From contig NZ_SOQZ01000002.1 in assembly GCF_004366715.1 (NCBI RefSeq), forward strand, positions 186,001 through 250,000: DNA of 64,000 bases. The letters run 5' to 3'. The position numbers and the translations under genes were made by a program. Under the pieces are notes generated by a model. It had not been told where the DNA came from and made no database searches. It saw only the letters and a program-made list of their open reading frames with translations. Below are positions 1-8,749 of this stretch, in pieces; the stretch's first letter is position 1, and each line of letters opens with the position of its first letter. The DNA comes from Meridianimaribacter flavus. Its GTDB lineage: Bacteria; Bacteroidota; Bacteroidia; Flavobacteriales; Flavobacteriaceae.

Positions 1-101
1 TAAATTACGCAAATGGATTTGATGAAATTAAAGAATCATTTTACGCTGTTGGTTTTGCTGTTTTAAGTTTAGTGTTTTTGAGAAATAGGTCAAAAAGCTA
101 A
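1..101 (+). CDS. C-terminal end of a membrane-anchored protein (partial)
   Basis: An open frame enters from the left edge and stops with TAA at 99-101. The visible 32 residues hold one hydrophobic stretch (AVGFAVLSLVFL) followed by a short basic tail (RNRSKS), which looks like a C-terminal membrane segment with a cytoplasmic basic end. Too little is present to name a family. It lies just before the polysaccharide locus on the same strand, separated by about 117 bases of A+T-rich DNA. Confidence 0.5.
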   Translation, partial: NYANGFDEIKESFYAVGFAVLSLVFLRNRSKS

Positions 102-218
102 CATAACTCAAACTATGTTTTAATGAAGTTTTAATAACTAAAAAAACAACTTAGCATAATACACTATATAAAAAAAACAAACTATATAATTAACTAAATA
201 AAAAACCAATTTATCTAA

Positions 219-1406
219 TTGAACAATCCAAATAAGTTAATAACGTTCTTATTCTTTATGGGCTTAGGCTTAAACTTAATTTTTGTGTATTTTGAACAAG
301 GAAGGTTATACAATAATTTTACTTATGGTGATTTATCTTTAGGACCAGAAAAGTATATCAGGTCGTTTTCAGTTATACTTATTTGCTTAACAGTAATTTT
401 AAATCTTTTTGCGTCCAAAAAGAAGTACTTATCCAAAATATTCATAGCATTTTTTTTAATTCTCGGCTTTATTACAATAAACTATCTTGTAACAGGACCT
501 GGAATGGACGACCTAACAGGTTTGATGGATGCTAAAGGGATTGGACCATGGCTTGCCTTCGGGTTAATTTTTACCGCTTTTGATGACTATAGGTATGATT
601 TATTTAAAAAATTCTTAGTTATCTCAGCAATTACCATTTCATTTTTTGTTATTTACACCCTTATCTTTAATGGAATTGGTTTGTACAGAGGGCAATCGCT
701 AGCAAAATATCGTATTTTTGCAACCAATTTAGTTTGGATAACCCCTTTTGTGTTTTTAATTTCAAAAAACAACAAAAAATTAAGAATTATAAGCATCTTT
801 CTACTTTTTATAGGAATTGCTTCAGCTCTTATTTGTGTTACTAGATCGTTTTTATTAATTTATTTATTAGTTCTCATTTTTGATTTTTTTCATACAAAAA
901 AAAAGACAGGTTACATTATAGGACTAGTTGTAGTGGGAATACTGTTTTTATATATGTTATTTAATACAGAATCCTTTAGTTCTTCCTATGAATTATTAGC
1001 AAAAAGAGGGTTGGAAGATTCTCGGTCTAATCAACTAGTAGAGTTCCTAACCCAATTAAATTTCTTTGACATTATAGTTGGACAAGGTTTTGAATCTTCA
1101 TACTATATTGACGGAATGGAATATAATATTCTTGACAATCAATGGCTAAAATTAATTTGGTGGGCAGGATTAATACCAGCAATCTCTTATTTTTATTTAA
1201 CAGCTTATATTCCTCTAAAACTATTTTTAAAAAAAAATCAAGACTACGAAACCAAGGTTGAGACTTTTGTTCTTATTATTTGGACTTTAGCATGTGCAGG
1301 TTTGGCCATCTATACTACAATGTCAGTTGATTTTTATTTTTTTATAATTTGCATTATTCAAGGACGACTTTTATATAAATACAGCTTGAGGAGTGACATC
1401 AGATAG
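219..1406 (+). CDS. wzy: O-antigen/capsule polymerase, Wzy-like
   Basis: A 395-residue integral membrane protein with roughly ten to eleven hydrophobic segments spread over its length. Near residue 205 it has a short TRS motif after a hydrophobic stretch, and in the last third a periplasmic-loop pattern (GQGFESS then DNQWLKLIWWAG), typical of the Wzy/O-antigen-ligase family. In the family, Wzy joins lipid-linked repeat units in the periplasm. It is followed immediately by a flippase and a nucleotide-sugar cassette, which fits a Wzx/Wzy locus. The start is uncertain: a TTG at 219 right after a stop, or ATG at 258. WaaL-type ligase is an alternative, less likely next to a flippase. Confidence 0.75.
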   Translation: MNNPNKLITFLFFMGLGLNLIFVYFEQGRLYNNFTYGDLSLGPEKYIRSFSVILICLTVILNLFASKKKYLSKIFIAFFLILGFITINYLVTGPGMDDLTGLMDAKGIGPWLAFGLIFTAFDDYRYDLFKKFLVISAITISFFVIYTLIFNGIGLYRGQSLAKYRIFATNLVWITPFVFLISKNNKKLRIISIFLLFIGIASALICVTRSFLLIYLLVLIFDFFHTKKKTGYIIGLVVVGILFLYMLFNTESFSSSYELLAKRGLEDSRSNQLVEFLTQLNFFDIIVGQGFESSYYIDGMEYNILDNQWLKLIWWAGLIPAISYFYLTAYIPLKLFLKKNQDYETKVETFVLIIWTLACAGLAIYTTMSVDFYFFIICIIQGRLLYKYSLRSDIR

Positions 1407-2625
1407 AGACACATTAAATAAAGTTTTGGCATTATACGGCTCTTCATTTATAGGCATTGTCTTAGGTTTTTCTATAAGTGTTTTTAACACAAGAGTTTTA
1501 GGCAAAGAAGCTTTTGGAGATTTCAAATTTATTGAAACTGTATTTCGTTTTATAGCAAGCATAGTATCAATTGGCGTTTTCATTTCAATAACTAGAATGT
1601 TAGCCATTGCAAAAGATAAAATTTACAGACAAAATCTTATAGGTGTTTTTGTAGTAGCATTATTAATCACTGGTTTTATTGGAGTTTTATTATTAATTAC
1701 GTTTTCTTATTTAGAGCCTATTTGGTTTTCAGATAATTTAGGTTATTTTTTTAGAAAATATGCTGTTCTATTTTTTGCAATTCTTGGCAGTATCGCATTA
1801 AAAGAAATACTAAAAGGGTTAAATAAAATTTATATACTCTCATTATTATACACTCTTCCTGCTATTTTATATTTAATTTGTGCATATAGCTACAATCTAA
1901 ACAACGTTCTATACTTTGAAGACATATTCTTTCTTTTGTATGGACTTCAATTTCTTTTTTTAATTGGAGTAATCATTGTTTTAAAGCCAAATTTTAAAAT
2001 AAAAAAGAGTATGATAGATGATGTAGCAATTGAAAACAAAGACAATGGAAGACCTGTTTATTATGGTAGTTTAGCAGGGGTCGCAACAGCTCAAATTGTA
2101 GGTTTTTCTCTATCATATTATATTGACAACACCCAAGTTGGTTTCTTTACATTGGCACTAACTATTTGTTCCCCCTTAATAATGATACCGTCTGTTTTAG
2201 GAACCGTGTTTTTTAAAAAATTTGCAAGTTTAAAATATATGCCTAAAAACGTCATTGTTTTTTCTATAATCGCTAGTCTTGTTGCTGTAGTATTATTTTT
2301 TATATTTATAGAAAAAGTATTCTTAATGTTCTACACAGAAGATTTCTCGCCAGCAATCCCTATTTCAAAAATAGTCGTTTTAGGTTTTTTATTACATGGC
2401 TTTGGAGATTTGATAAATAGATTTTTAGGAGCCAAAGGAAAAGGGAAATTATTAAGAAACTCAGCATTCGTTGTAGGAGTTGTAAATGTTTTGGGCTATA
2501 CAATTTTAGTAAAGTATTTTGCTGTAACTGGAGCCATAATTACCAATGTATTAGCAAGTGCTACTTATCTTTTTATGATGTATTATTATTATACTAAATT
2601 CATTAAAACAAATAAAGATGTTTGA
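1393..2625 (+). CDS. wzx: Polysaccharide flippase, Wzx-like
   Basis: A 410-residue polytopic membrane protein of the MVF/polysaccharide-transport fold, with about twelve hydrophobic segments and the typical opening of such proteins (ALYGSSFIGIVLGF, then a VLGKEAFGDFKF turn). These proteins flip undecaprenyl-linked repeat units across the inner membrane. The GTG start at 1393 overlaps the polymerase gene by 14 bases with a purine-rich GAGGAG just before it, suggesting coupled translation. The 3' end overlaps the next gene by 8 bases. Confidence 0.78.
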   Translation: MTSDRDTLNKVLALYGSSFIGIVLGFSISVFNTRVLGKEAFGDFKFIETVFRFIASIVSIGVFISITRMLAIAKDKIYRQNLIGVFVVALLITGFIGVLLLITFSYLEPIWFSDNLGYFFRKYAVLFFAILGSIALKEILKGLNKIYILSLLYTLPAILYLICAYSYNLNNVLYFEDIFFLLYGLQFLFLIGVIIVLKPNFKIKKSMIDDVAIENKDNGRPVYYGSLAGVATAQIVGFSLSYYIDNTQVGFFTLALTICSPLIMIPSVLGTVFFKKFASLKYMPKNVIVFSIIASLVAVVLFFIFIEKVFLMFYTEDFSPAIPISKIVVLGFLLHGFGDLINRFLGAKGKGKLLRNSAFVVGVVNVLGYTILVKYFAVTGAIITNVLASATYLFMMYYYYTKFIKTNKDV

Positions 2626-3631
2626 AGGAAAAACATTATTAATTACTGGTGGAACAGGTTCATTCGGTAATGCCGTTTTAAATCGTTTTCTTGATACAGA
2701 TATTAAAGAAATCCGAATTTTCAGTCGAGATGAAAAGAAGCAAGATGATATGCGCAATCGACTTCAAAATGACAAAGTGAAATTCTATATTGGTGATGTA
2801 AGGGATTTTAATAGCATTGATCGTGCTATGAATGATATAGACTATGTATTTCATGCTGCAGCTCTAAAACAAGTACCTTCATGTGAGTTCTTTCCAATTG
2901 AAGCAGCTAAGACCAATGTGTTTGGTACACAAAACACAATCGACGCTGCTATAAAGAACAAAGTTGAAAAGGTAATCTGCTTAAGTACTGACAAAGCAGC
3001 TTATCCAATAAATGCTATGGGAATTAGTAAAGCCTTAATGGAAAAGGTAGCTATAGCGGCATCAAGAAATATTTCAGATGACACTACAACAGTTTGCCTT
3101 ACGCGCTATGGAAATGTCATGGCTTCAAGAGGTTCTGTAATTCCATTGTTTGTTAAACAAATTAAAAGTGGCTTGCCTTTAACGGTCACTGACCCTAATA
3201 TGACACGTTTTTTAATGTCCTTGGAAGATGCAGTCAATTTAGTACTGTTTGCGTTTACCAACGGAAATCAAGGTGACCTCTTCGTTAATAAGGCGCCAGC
3301 AAGTACCATAGGTGATTTAGCTAAATCAATAAAGGATATTTTTAATGCTCAAAATGATATTAAGATTATTGGTACACGTCATGGTGAAAAACTATATGAA
3401 ACCTTGTGTACTCGAGAGGAAATGCTCAAAGCTGAGGATATGGGTGATTTCTATAGAATTCCAGCAGATAATCGTGACCTAAATTATAACCGTTACTTCT
3501 CTGAAGGGGAAACAGATATTAGCGGTATTGAGGATTATCATTCGCATAATACCACACAATTAACCGAAGATGGTTTAAAGCAAACGCTTTTGAATCTTAA
3601 CTTTATTAAAGATAGCTTAAATGACATCTAA
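2618..3631 (+). CDS. fnlA: UDP-GlcNAc 4,6-dehydratase/5-epimerase (FnlA/CapE/WbjB type)
   Basis: A 337-residue short-chain dehydrogenase-fold enzyme. It has the nucleotide-binding TGGTGSFG motif at residues 10-17 and the STDKAAYPINAMGISK block at about 123-138, where Met replaces the usual Tyr of YxxxK, as is normal in inverting UDP-GlcNAc 4,6-dehydratases. In the family it makes the 4-keto-6-deoxy intermediate with L-arabino configuration, first step to UDP-N-acetyl-L-fucosamine. FnlB- and FnlC-like genes follow at once, so the pathway is complete. The length matches the short soluble class, unlike the membrane PglF-like protein at 19053. The G+C content is visibly higher than in the flanking membrane-protein genes. 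Confidence 0.9.
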   Translation: MFEGKTLLITGGTGSFGNAVLNRFLDTDIKEIRIFSRDEKKQDDMRNRLQNDKVKFYIGDVRDFNSIDRAMNDIDYVFHAAALKQVPSCEFFPIEAAKTNVFGTQNTIDAAIKNKVEKVICLSTDKAAYPINAMGISKALMEKVAIAASRNISDDTTTVCLTRYGNVMASRGSVIPLFVKQIKSGLPLTVTDPNMTRFLMSLEDAVNLVLFAFTNGNQGDLFVNKAPASTIGDLAKSIKDIFNAQNDIKIIGTRHGEKLYETLCTREEMLKAEDMGDFYRIPADNRDLNYNRYFSEGETDISGIEDYHSHNTTQLTEDGLKQTLLNLNFIKDSLNDI

Positions 3632-3632
3632 T

Positions 3633-4052
3633 ATGGGACTTATAAAAGGAAACAATTTTACTGATGATAGAGGAACCGTACATTTTGTGAATGATTTTTC
3701 CATGGAATCAGTTGTGCGTTTGTATGAAATCAGCCCTAAGGATACATCAATCATTAGAGCTTGGCAAGCTCACAAAGAAGAATGCAAATGGTTCTATTGT
3801 ACTAAAGGATCCTTTAAAGTAAATGTGGTGAAGATTGACGATTTTGACAACCCTTCTGAGGATTTGACAGTCAATTCATTTGAGCTCAACGCATCACATC
3901 CAGAGGTGTTGTTCATACCTGGTGGCTATGCGAATGGATTTAAGGCAATATCTGAGAATTCAAAGCTCATGGTGTTTTCAAATTTTGGTCTGGATGCTTC
4001 AAAACAAGACGATTATAGGTACGACACAAATAAATGGATAAAAAACTGGTAA
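3633..4052 (+). CDS. Cupin-fold sugar epimerase-like protein
   Basis: A 139-residue single-domain cupin related to dTDP-4-dehydrorhamnose 3,5-epimerase and to WxcM/FdtA proteins: DDRGTVHFVNDF near the start, AWQAHKEECKWFYCTKGSF in the core, and FIPGGYANGF, the usual strand before the C-terminal end. ATG 3633 is chosen because relatives begin close to this point; an in-frame ATG at 3621 would overlap fnlA. Its position between fnlA and fnlB suggests it helps with an epimerisation or isomerisation in the same pathway, but its reaction cannot be read from sequence. Confidence 0.72.
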   Translation: MGLIKGNNFTDDRGTVHFVNDFSMESVVRLYEISPKDTSIIRAWQAHKEECKWFYCTKGSFKVNVVKIDDFDNPSEDLTVNSFELNASHPEVLFIPGGYANGFKAISENSKLMVFSNFGLDASKQDDYRYDTNKWIKNW

Positions 4053-4056
4053 CATT

Positions 4057-5190
4057 ATGATAAGTATTGGAATCACAGGTCAAGCTGGATTTATTGGGAA
4101 CCATCTTTACACTACGCTTAGTCTTGATGAGACGATTCAATTAGTACCTTTTGACAGAAACTTTTTTCAAAAGGATGCGCTTTTAGATGGCTTTGTGTCT
4201 ACTTGCAATGTTATTATACATTTAGCAGCCATGAATCGTCATTACGACCCTCAAGTTATTTATGACACCAATGTTGATCTTGTGTCTAAGCTTGTATCAG
4301 CGTGTGAGCGCACACAATCACATCCGCATATTCTGTTCTCCTCCTCGACTCAAGAGCTTAAGGATAATCTCTACGGAAAGTCTAAAAAGGAAGGAAAAGC
4401 CATTTTGGAAACATGGGCAGTGAATTCTGATGGAAAAATAACATCACTGACCATTCCAAATGTTTTTGGTCCTTTTGGAAAACCAAATTACAACTCCTTT
4501 ATTGCGACCTTTTGTCATAAATTAACTCATGGTGAAACACCTGAAGTTCACGTCGATTCTGAAGTCAACTTAATTTATGTCAACGAATTGGTAGCAACGT
4601 TTATAGCGGTCATTAAAGGCGATATTGAAACTTCAGAGTTCAATACCTCGTGCTATGAATATCATGTTCCGCATACGACTTCACGAAAGGTTTCCAATAT
4701 TTTAAACCTTCTGGTTTCATATAAGGATAATTACTTGGGCAAAGGTGTATTTCCGTCACTAGAAGATTCTTTTGAAAAAGCCCTTTTCAATACGTTTAGA
4801 TGTTATGTTCCTCAAGAGCATTATCCTGTTAAGTTCCAAAAGCATACCGATCCTAGAGGAAGTTTTGTTGAGATTGCTCGTACCAATACCAGCGGACAAT
4901 TTTCGTTTTCCACAACAGTTCCAGGAATTACAAGGGGGAATCATTTTCATACAAGAAAAGCAGAACGTTTTGCAGTAATCAGTGGTAAGGCACTAATTCA
5001 ATTGCGACGCATTGGAACAGAAGATGTGATCGATTATTATTTGGACGGAAACAAACCAGCATACGTCGATATGCCGATTTGGTATACACACAACATCAAA
5101 AATATAGGAGATACCGAACTAGTCACTTTATTCTGGATCAACGAACCGTACAATCCAGAAGATGCAGATACTTATTTTGAAAATGTATAA
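4057..5190 (+). CDS. fnlB: UDP-2-acetamido-2,6-dideoxy-hexulose reductase/epimerase (FnlB/CapF/WbjC type)
   Basis: A 377-residue two-domain protein: an N-terminal SDR Rossmann domain (GITGQAGFIGNHL at the start, YGKSKKEGK near residue 108) and a C-terminal cupin (HTDPRGSFVEIART, then RGNHFHTRKAERFAVISGKA and the WYTHNI strand). This fusion is diagnostic of CapF/FnlB, which epimerises and reduces the 4-keto product of FnlA. The cupin carries the His-rich metal site (NHFHTRKAE) expected for the family. The gene is 4 bases after the cupin gene and 3 bases before fnlC. Confidence 0.9.
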   Translation: MISIGITGQAGFIGNHLYTTLSLDETIQLVPFDRNFFQKDALLDGFVSTCNVIIHLAAMNRHYDPQVIYDTNVDLVSKLVSACERTQSHPHILFSSSTQELKDNLYGKSKKEGKAILETWAVNSDGKITSLTIPNVFGPFGKPNYNSFIATFCHKLTHGETPEVHVDSEVNLIYVNELVATFIAVIKGDIETSEFNTSCYEYHVPHTTSRKVSNILNLLVSYKDNYLGKGVFPSLEDSFEKALFNTFRCYVPQEHYPVKFQKHTDPRGSFVEIARTNTSGQFSFSTTVPGITRGNHFHTRKAERFAVISGKALIQLRRIGTEDVIDYYLDGNKPAYVDMPIWYTHNIKNIGDTELVTLFWINEPYNPEDADTYFENV

Positions 5191-5193
5191 GTC

Positions 5194-6327
5194 ATGAAGA
5201 AATTAAAAATTATGACGGTTGTCGGAACACGACCAGAAATTATTAGACTGTCTTGCGTTATTCTTGCGCTCGATATTAACGAAGCCATTGATCATGTGTT
5301 AGTGCATACAGGTCAGAACTATGATTACGAACTTAATGAAATATTCTTTGACGACCTTGGATTGCGTAAACCAGACCATTTTCTGAATGCAGCCAAAGTA
5401 TCTGCCACTGAAACCATAGGTCAGATTTTAATTAATATCGATCCTATTCTTGAAGATGAGCAACCTGACGCCTTTTTGGTGTTAGGCGATACCAATAGCT
5501 GTTTGGCAGCAATCACGGCAAAAAAACGTAAAATTCCTGTCTTTCACATGGAAGCCGGAAACAGATGCTTCGACCAACGCGTCCCTGAAGAAACCAATCG
5601 ACGCATTGTGGATCATTTGGCAGATATCAATTTGACTTATAGTGATATCGCAAGGGAATATTTGCTACGTGAAGGGCTTCCTGCTGACCGTGTCATCAAA
5701 ACTGGCAGTCCGATGTTTGAAGTCCTCCAGAAATATCTCGATAAAATTGAAAACTCAGATGTTTTGGAGCGATTGGGATTAGAGGATGGCAAATATTTCG
5801 TCGTATCTGCACATCGAGAGGAAAATATCAGTAGTGATGTTAATTTCGCTTCGCTTATAGAAAGCTTAAACACCATTGCTGATACTTATAAATTTCCGAT
5901 AATCGTATCTACCCATCCACGAACACGCAATATGATCAATGCCAAATCGGTTAAGGTTCGTGATGAGGTTAAATTCATGAAGCCTTTAGGGTTTAGTGAC
6001 TATAATGCTTTACAACGGAATGCCTTTGCAGTGTTATCAGATAGTGGCACCATTTCTGAGGAATCCTCTATCTTAAACTTTCCAGCCCTTAACATTAGGG
6101 AAGCACATGAGCGACCTGAAGCAATGGAAGAGGCTTCAGTTATGATGGTTGGCTTAAAGGCGGAACGCATCTTACAAGGCTTGGCGGCTTTAAAAGTACA
6201 GGATAGAAATCCAAATCGAAATTTCAGGCTTGTTGCAGATTACAGTATGCCTAACGTGAGTGAAAAAGTCGTTCGCATCATTATTTCCTATATCGATTAT
6301 GTCAATCGCGTAGTCTGGTCTAAATAA
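5194..6327 (+). CDS. fnlC: UDP-N-acetylglucosamine 2-epimerase family (FnlC/CapG/WbjD)
   Basis: A 377-residue non-hydrolysing UDP-sugar 2-epimerase. It has the opening VVGTRPEIIRLS, the FHMEAGNR block near residue 116, and SDSGTISEESS near residue 284, all standard for the WecB fold. Following fnlA and fnlB it should catalyse the last step, giving UDP-N-acetyl-L-fucosamine. It is among the most G+C-rich genes in the locus by eye. WecB itself (ManNAc formation) is the alternative, but gene order argues for FnlC. Confidence 0.88.
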   Translation: MKKLKIMTVVGTRPEIIRLSCVILALDINEAIDHVLVHTGQNYDYELNEIFFDDLGLRKPDHFLNAAKVSATETIGQILINIDPILEDEQPDAFLVLGDTNSCLAAITAKKRKIPVFHMEAGNRCFDQRVPEETNRRIVDHLADINLTYSDIAREYLLREGLPADRVIKTGSPMFEVLQKYLDKIENSDVLERLGLEDGKYFVVSAHREENISSDVNFASLIESLNTIADTYKFPIIVSTHPRTRNMINAKSVKVRDEVKFMKPLGFSDYNALQRNAFAVLSDSGTISEESSILNFPALNIREAHERPEAMEEASVMMVGLKAERILQGLAALKVQDRNPNRNFRLVADYSMPNVSEKVVRIIISYIDYVNRVVWSK

Positions 6328-6337
6328 AGAAAAGACA

Positions 6338-7585
6338 TTGAAAAAAGGCGTTTTTATATATAGTAATTTCGATTTTTCGGTCAAAAATGCTGGTGTCACT
6401 CGTATGAAGTATTATGCGCAAGCCATTGCAAATACAAACACTTCTGTGTATTTAGTGTCATGTAGCACATCGGCTATTAATGAACAGGCGTTTAAGGAAA
6501 TTTATCCAAATGTTTTCATTTTAGACAACAACACTTTAACTTCTAGTTTTTCAGGAACCTATACCTTCATTAAGAATTTATACCAGTTTTCCAAAAAGGC
6601 GACACAACAGCAAACGTATCTTTTCTACCCTTCTCCATTGGTCTATTTAGAGATTATTGCGATGTATTATCTAAAATTCTTAAAAAAGTGTACGGTGTTT
6701 TATGAACTCAATGAAATCAGGAAATACACATCGACCTTCCATGAACCGATGAGTTTAGCTCGTCCAATGTATTCGGTAAAAAAACTCATTTACAAAACAA
6801 CCTTTTCAGCAATGGAAGGACTTTTGAGGTTTTATGATGGTCTCATCTGTATCTCGACCGCTATTGAAACCTACGGAAAGCGTTTTAACTCAACGACTAT
6901 AAGAATTCCGATTCTAACCAATCCGAATTTAGAAAAGGAATTCACTAATGAGACCTATAGTAATGCTGAAAGTTTTAATATTGGATTTTCAGGAAGCATC
7001 CACCCTATAAAGGAAAATCTGAATAACTTCTTTCAGGTTTTGGGACGATTGCATAAATCTGGATATAAATTTACCTTGAACCTTTGCGGACCAATAAAAA
7101 AAGCGCATCAAACGGAATTATTTGACAAGCTTGCTGAAACACTAAACATCAAGACTATCACAAATTATTATGGAAACCTTGATGCCAAGAATTTGTCTAC
7201 GTTTTTGAGTCAGCAGCAACTGTTAGTCATCCCAAGAGGATATACACCACAGAACAATTATGGATTTTCGACAAAATTGTCAGATTACTTAGATCATGCA
7301 AAACCAGTATTGGTCACCGATGTAAGTGACAATAAACACTTCATTAAGGATGGTGTCAACGGATTTATTGTGCCAACCGATGATAACGATAAAATGTACG
7401 AGAAATTAGCGTTTATCATAGAGAATTATGATGAAATGCACGAGGATATTCAACAACGTGCGACAGAAACTTCAAGACAACATTTCTACTTTAGGAATTT
7501 TCATGATAGTTTTCATACGTTTTTTTTTAATTTTAAAAGTCTCCAAGAAAACAAAAAAAACAGCAGGTGTAATCATCAAAATTAA
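6338..7585 (+). CDS. Glycosyltransferase, GT4-like
   Basis: A 415-residue GT-B fold protein. The N-terminal half has a donor-independent Rossmann domain with a hydrophobic membrane-contact stretch (YLEIIAMYYLKFLKK), and the C-terminal half has NIGFSGSIHPIKENL, then YGNLDAKNLSTFLSQQ, then TKLSDYLDHAKPVLVTD, the usual acceptor/donor-binding order. It probably adds L-FucNAc or the next sugar, given its place directly after the UDP-L-FucNAc genes. The start is TTG at 6338, 10 bases after fnlC; no better ATG lies nearby. The gene is intermediate in G+C. Confidence 0.75.
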   Translation: MKKGVFIYSNFDFSVKNAGVTRMKYYAQAIANTNTSVYLVSCSTSAINEQAFKEIYPNVFILDNNTLTSSFSGTYTFIKNLYQFSKKATQQQTYLFYPSPLVYLEIIAMYYLKFLKKCTVFYELNEIRKYTSTFHEPMSLARPMYSVKKLIYKTTFSAMEGLLRFYDGLICISTAIETYGKRFNSTTIRIPILTNPNLEKEFTNETYSNAESFNIGFSGSIHPIKENLNNFFQVLGRLHKSGYKFTLNLCGPIKKAHQTELFDKLAETLNIKTITNYYGNLDAKNLSTFLSQQQLLVIPRGYTPQNNYGFSTKLSDYLDHAKPVLVTDVSDNKHFIKDGVNGFIVPTDDNDKMYEKLAFIIENYDEMHEDIQQRATETSRQHFYFRNFHDSFHTFFFNFKSLQENKKNSRCNHQN

Positions 7586-7586
7586 A

Positions 7587-8744
7587 ATGAAGAAAAAGAA
7601 AGTTTGCATATTGGCGATTAGTTTAGATACGGGTGGTGCAGAACGCGTTATAAGTCTGCTAACAAAGTTTTTAATCAAGGATTATGAAGTGACATTAATA
7701 CTACTTTCCAATAACATTGAATACCAAGTTCCAAACAACATAGATATAATTTGTTTGGGAGAGCGAAATAGTCTATCTAACAAATCCCTTTTCTCAATAT
7801 TAAAAAGTATAGCAAAGTTTATTCGTCAATACCGCACATTGGCAAAACAAAAAAAATTTGATGTAATTATGTCTTTTCTGGCATTGCCTAATATTATTAA
7901 CACAATGGTAAGTTCAAGGTTAAAACACCAACCTAAAATTATTATAAGTGAACGTTGTTACCCTTCAAAAATGTATGAAAACAACGGTTTTGCGATGAAA
8001 ATAGCAAAGACTTTTTATCCTATGTATTACAATAAAGCCGATGTACTATTTTCAAATTCAATTCATATCAATCTTGACCTAAAGGAAAATTTTGGTATTA
8101 AAATACCAATGGAGGTAATTTACAACCCTATTGATGTCAATGAAAATAAAAGGATAAACTTAAGAGATTTAGTTTTCAACAAAAGCTTAAACATTATAAA
8201 TTCAGGTACAGTCTATAACACAAAAAACCAAACCCTTATACTTAAAGCTATGGCTTTGTCGAGCCCAGGAGAATTCAAATTAACCATTTTGGGTGATGGT
8301 GAATTAATGGAAGATTTACGCCTTAAGTCTAAAAAGCTAAATATAGAAGGTTTTCTAATTTTAGAAGGAAAAGTTCGTGATGTTAAATCTCATCTACTGC
8401 GAAACGACTGTTTTGTTTTATCTTCAAATACCGAAGGTTTTCCTAATGCTCTTTTAGAAGCATTATCAGTTGGGTTGCCATCAATATCAACCAATTGTAT
8501 GTCTGGTCCTTTAGAAATGCTTAATGACAATGAACATATCTCTATTGGTGCTGGTGATTTTTTTAAGGCTAAATACGGTATTTTAATCAATGTAAACGAT
8601 AAAGTAGCTCTACACAAAGCACTTATTTATTTAAAAAGAAATCCCGATGAACGCAAACGCTATAGTAATCTGGCTTTTGAAAGAGCAAAGTACTATAGCA
8701 TGTCTAAAATATATGGTCAGGTTAAAAACTTAATAAATAACTAA
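7587..8744 (+). CDS. Glycosyltransferase, GT4 family
   Basis: A 385-residue GT4 enzyme starting at ATG 7587, one base after the previous stop (MKKKKVCILAIS). The open frame extends upstream to 7428, but that part overlaps the preceding gene and lacks family features. The sequence has GGAERV near the N terminus (acceptor side), NSGTVYNTKNQ near residue 210, and SSNTEGFPNALLEALSVGLP, the E(x7)E-type donor motif of GT4. It likely transfers a sugar to the lipid-linked repeat unit at the cytoplasmic face. The gene is strongly A+T-rich compared with fnlC. Confidence 0.82.
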   Translation: MKKKKVCILAISLDTGGAERVISLLTKFLIKDYEVTLILLSNNIEYQVPNNIDIICLGERNSLSNKSLFSILKSIAKFIRQYRTLAKQKKFDVIMSFLALPNIINTMVSSRLKHQPKIIISERCYPSKMYENNGFAMKIAKTFYPMYYNKADVLFSNSIHINLDLKENFGIKIPMEVIYNPIDVNENKRINLRDLVFNKSLNIINSGTVYNTKNQTLILKAMALSSPGEFKLTILGDGELMEDLRLKSKKLNIEGFLILEGKVRDVKSHLLRNDCFVLSSNTEGFPNALLEALSVGLPSISTNCMSGPLEMLNDNEHISIGAGDFFKAKYGILINVNDKVALHKALIYLKRNPDERKRYSNLAFERAKYYSMSKIYGQVKNLINN

Positions 8745-8749
8745 ACACT

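Noticed and set aside
7428-7586. N-terminal extension of the GT4 gene
   Set aside because: It lies inside the preceding gene in another frame; ATG 7587 directly follows the previous stop and gives the family-typical start.
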